A stretch of 7,011 nt of DNA from Enterobacterales bacterium. Its GTDB lineage: Bacteria > Pseudomonadota > Gammaproteobacteria > Enterobacterales > Succinivibrionaceae. A program made the translations under genes and the position numbers. Positions 5,461 to 7,011 of the stretch are shown here, one piece after another. The notes under the pieces were generated by a model that searched no databases, was not told the DNA's origin, and saw only the letters and a list, made by a program, of their open reading frames with translations. How positions within the stretch are numbered: the stretch's first letter is position 1; every line of letters starts with the position of its first letter. Where the stretch lies: NCBI GenBank assembly GCA_900768635.1, contig CAAGDP010000165.1, forward strand, positions 1 through 7,011, given 5' to 3'.

Positions 5461-6699
5461 TTAGAAAAGAGGCTTACCATTTAATTCGATCTTATCGCCG
5501 TCGACAGTCAAATGGTACTCCAGAACACTGCTCTTAGGATCAGCAGCGTACATCTTCATAGGTTCAGCTACCAGTGCAACGACAGGAAGTTTTTCGAAAA
5601 TTGAAGCGTCTACAGATGCATCAGCCTTAAGCTTTACATTTGGACTATCGATGTCAAATCCATCTGTAAAATTAATAGCTACATCAGCTTTAACCTTGGC
5701 ATCATTAATTTCAGTATTTAAAGCGATTTGAGCTGAAGTGTCCTTTGTGATCAGGCTGGATAAGAATGCAGAAGCTTCTTCATCATCACTATTAAGCTTT
5801 CCTACGATCAGCTGTGCACAATCACTATCAATTTTCTGATCTTTGCACAATTCCAATGCAGGTTTAACATTAACCTTGGACAAACTGATATTTAAGCCGA
5901 AATCGTCCAGAGAAACCTTCAGATCATTACCTTCATAGTTCAGATCTTCAATTGTAAACTTATGAGATAAATCGATAGTTGTATCTTTAGAAATTTCTGT
6001 AGTTTTGAAAGAGCTTTCAACATTCTTCACATCTATTTTACCTGAAGAAGCCATATCAACGGTAATGCTCTTTAAAGAGTTATCCAGATAATACTCAGAA
6101 TCAAATCCGCTCTTCAGGAGATAATTACCCAGGTGAACCTTATATGGTGCTGGAATATCGAGCTTATTAAAACCGATTTCGGTATAAACATTCTTATCAT
6201 TACATCCAGCAGATAAATCCTTGCACTTAACTTCTACCAGACCACCTTCCAGAGTTACCTGAGGCTTGGAGAAACTGTCCACTTTTAAAGTATAAACAAG
6301 ACTATTTGAAAGAGCAGAATAAGTTACTAAAGAATGCTCTGTCAAAAATTTGAAAGCCTCAGCAACACCTTTGCTGCTACTAATCTTGCGGATATCATCT
6401 TCCTTTACATTAATCTTAGTAGATACTGATTTAACACCAAAGTCAGAAACCAGTTCAAACGGCAGAGTGATATTACCGACATTTAAATTCATCTGATACT
6501 TATCAGAGGAAAATCCTGTACTTTCCTGACTTGCAACCTTGAAAAGAGGGAGCTCCTGAGTACCGAGAGGAGATTTAATCCCTTCAGCACTGTAAACAAC
6601 CTCCTTAAATTTACCTTTGCCGTAAACAACAGATCCGCAATAAACAGCTGCTGCGGCAACCGCAATTGCAACACCTGCAATAACCAGTTTCTTACTCAT
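5461..6699 (-). CDS. Exported or membrane-anchored protein, possibly YdgA/DUF945-like
   Basis: The 412-residue product begins with MSKK and a hydrophobic stretch (about 5-26, Ala/Val-rich), a signal peptide or uncleaved N-terminal anchor. Cys21 follows Val-Tyr, which does not fit a lipobox, so a lipoprotein is unlikely. The rest is polar and rich in short alternating beta-like segments (for example LVYTLKVDSF, KVKADVAINF), with no further membrane span. Four cysteines outside the leader fall in two close pairs, 159/166 and 285/294, possible periplasmic disulfides. The N-terminal anchor followed by YGK, the beta-rich body and the C-terminal LEYHLTVDGDKIELNGKPL resemble E. coli YdgA (DUF945; LQYANGQITLNGQ near its end), but the match is weak and the protein is shorter than YdgA (about 500 residues). 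GGGGA (6710-6706), six bases before the ATG, is a strong ribosome binding site. No function can be assigned; the coding region itself is secure. Confidence 0.65.
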   Translation of the reverse strand: MSKKLVIAGVAIAVAAAAVYCGSVVYGKGKFKEVVYSAEGIKSPLGTQELPLFKVASQESTGFSSDKYQMNLNVGNITLPFELVSDFGVKSVSTKINVKEDDIRKISSSKGVAEAFKFLTEHSLVTYSALSNSLVYTLKVDSFSKPQVTLEGGLVEVKCKDLSAGCNDKNVYTEIGFNKLDIPAPYKVHLGNYLLKSGFDSEYYLDNSLKSITVDMASSGKIDVKNVESSFKTTEISKDTTIDLSHKFTIEDLNYEGNDLKVSLDDFGLNISLSKVNVKPALELCKDQKIDSDCAQLIVGKLNSDDEEASAFLSSLITKDTSAQIALNTEINDAKVKADVAINFTDGFDIDSPNVKLKADASVDASIFEKLPVVALVAEPMKMYAADPKSSVLEYHLTVDGDKIELNGKPLF

Positions 6700-6808
6700 A
6701 TTATTTCCCCATTTACTGAACTGTTTCGTTAAGAAATAAATTCCAGTCTATTAAGATTAAAAAAAGTTTACCAAACTTGTTTGATACTCCGTCTGCTCTC
6801 GGTTCGGG

Positions 6809-6817
6809 ATTATCTCA
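6809..6817 (-). promoter_or_regulatory. Candidate extended -10 promoter for the YdgA-like gene
   Basis: The minus strand reads TGAGATAAT at 6817-6809, an extended -10 with five of six hexamer matches. No -35 is evident. Transcription would begin near 6802 and leave a leader of about 100 nt, long for this window. Closer alternatives around 6730-6775 are AT-rich but weaker. Confidence 0.3.
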
Positions 6818-6818
6818 C

Positions 6819-6882
6819 GGTTTGTCATATTACTGTACAACATAAGCACACATCATTTGATGATGGTTTGTTATATTATGTA
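6819..6882 (+). repeat. Imperfect direct repeat GGTTTGTyATATTA(C)TGTA
   Basis: GGTTTGTCATATTACTGTA (6819-6837) and GGTTTGTTATATTATGTA (6865-6882) differ by one substitution and one missing base. Their starts are 46 bp apart. Paired sites of this kind upstream of a promoter can be regulator binding sites, but the region is AT-rich and only two copies are seen. Confidence 0.4.
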
Positions 6883-6922
6883 TTTGGTTATTTGTCAATC
6901 GGTTAGAAAGTAATCCTAGGAT

Positions 6923-6951
6923 TTGACTAAAAGTAGCACTATAGTTATAAA
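6923..6951 (+). promoter_or_regulatory. Rightward sigma-70 promoter for a gene beyond the window
   Basis: TTGACT (6923-6928), a 17-nt spacer and TATAAA (6946-6951) match the sigma-70 consensus at five of six positions in each hexamer with ideal spacing. The start would be near 6958. The spacer contains GCACTATAGTTATA, resembling the centre of the palindrome just downstream (ACACTATATAGTGTTAT), so both could be sites for one regulator. Confidence 0.65.
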
Positions 6952-6977
6952 TACAGGTAGAACAAGGCTTTTAAATA

Positions 6978-7011
6978 TTATATAATAACACTATATAGTG
7001 TTATTATATAA
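6978..7011. repeat. Perfect 34-bp palindrome at the right edge
   Basis: The arm TTATATAATAACACTAT (6978-6994) is followed without spacer by its exact reverse complement (6995-7011). The symmetry may continue past the window. It lies about 20-54 nt downstream of the predicted start of the rightward promoter. The core AACACTATATAGTGTT looks like a dimeric repressor operator; the outer arms also create TATAAT boxes on both strands (6981-6986 plus, 7008-7003 minus). An RNA hairpin is possible but would be A/U-rich, with no GC-rich stem typical of a terminator. Confidence 0.8.

Larger units (their letters stand above)
6700..7011. other. Gene-free control region at the right edge
   Basis: About 312 bp carry no credible coding frame on either strand. 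The left part is the leader of the leftward YdgA-like gene. The middle holds an imperfect direct repeat (6819-6837 and 6865-6882) and a short inverted repeat, CATCA-TTTGA-TGATG (6851-6865). The right part has a rightward sigma-70 promoter and a perfect palindrome reaching the edge. Together these suggest the upstream region of a rightward gene outside the window, divergent from the YdgA-like gene. Confidence 0.6.

Noticed and set aside
5461..6699. Lipoprotein reading based on Cys21
   Set aside because: The residues before the cysteine (Ala-Val-Tyr) lack the small residue required at -1 in a lipobox.
6770..6830. tRNA-like stretch on the minus strand (TCCCGAACCGAGAGCAGAC resembles part of tRNA-Tyr)
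   Set aside because: No acceptor stem, anticodon arm or complete T arm can be assembled; the resemblance is short and probably chance.
6978..7011. Palindrome as an intrinsic terminator
   Set aside because: The arms are almost all A/T with only a 5-bp AACAC/GTGTT core, and no T run after a GC-rich stem is visible before the window ends; an operator is more plausible.

Overview
The window looks like chromosome from a moderately AT-rich gammaproteobacterium. The main taxonomic clue is the leftward frsA-proB-proA cluster. FrsA is essentially a gammaproteobacterial family, and in E. coli it lies just upstream of proB-proA, separated only by crl and phoE. A low-GC anaerobe of the Succinivibrionaceae/Aeromonadales type would fit, but that placement is inference; no rRNA or other marker is present.

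Layout, left to right. (1) 1-446, minus strand: the 5' two thirds or so of an IS607-family serine-recombinase transposase (tnpA), running off the left edge and interrupted by one in-frame ochre stop. Its upstream region (about 447-530) is very AT-rich and holds an inverted repeat that brackets a TATAAT box. (2) 540-4228, minus strand: frsA, proB and proA, closely packed (34 nt, then 1 nt between genes) and probably one operon from an extended -10 promoter near 4270. ProB and ProA carry out the first two steps from glutamate to proline; FrsA is a serine-less alpha/beta-hydrolase-like protein tied in E. coli to the glucose PTS and to the fermentation/respiration balance. (3) 4363-5292, plus strand: a divergent MYG1-family (UPF0160) DHH-like predicted phosphoesterase/nuclease, followed by a structured 3' region and a strong terminator that can serve both strands. 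(4) 5461-6699, minus strand: an exported or membrane-anchored protein that may belong to the YdgA/DUF945 group, ending at the same terminator. (5) 6700-7011: gene-free DNA with a candidate leftward promoter, an imperfect direct repeat, a good rightward sigma-70 promoter and a perfect 34-bp palindrome touching the right edge, probably the control region of a gene beyond the window.

Most of the window is conserved housekeeping sequence. I see no CRISPR array, defence island, complete tRNA or rRNA gene, or convincing new multi-gene system. The points most worth a second look are the palindrome/promoter module at the right edge, the single-stop transposase, the bacterial MYG1 homologue and the preserved frsA-proBA neighbourhood.
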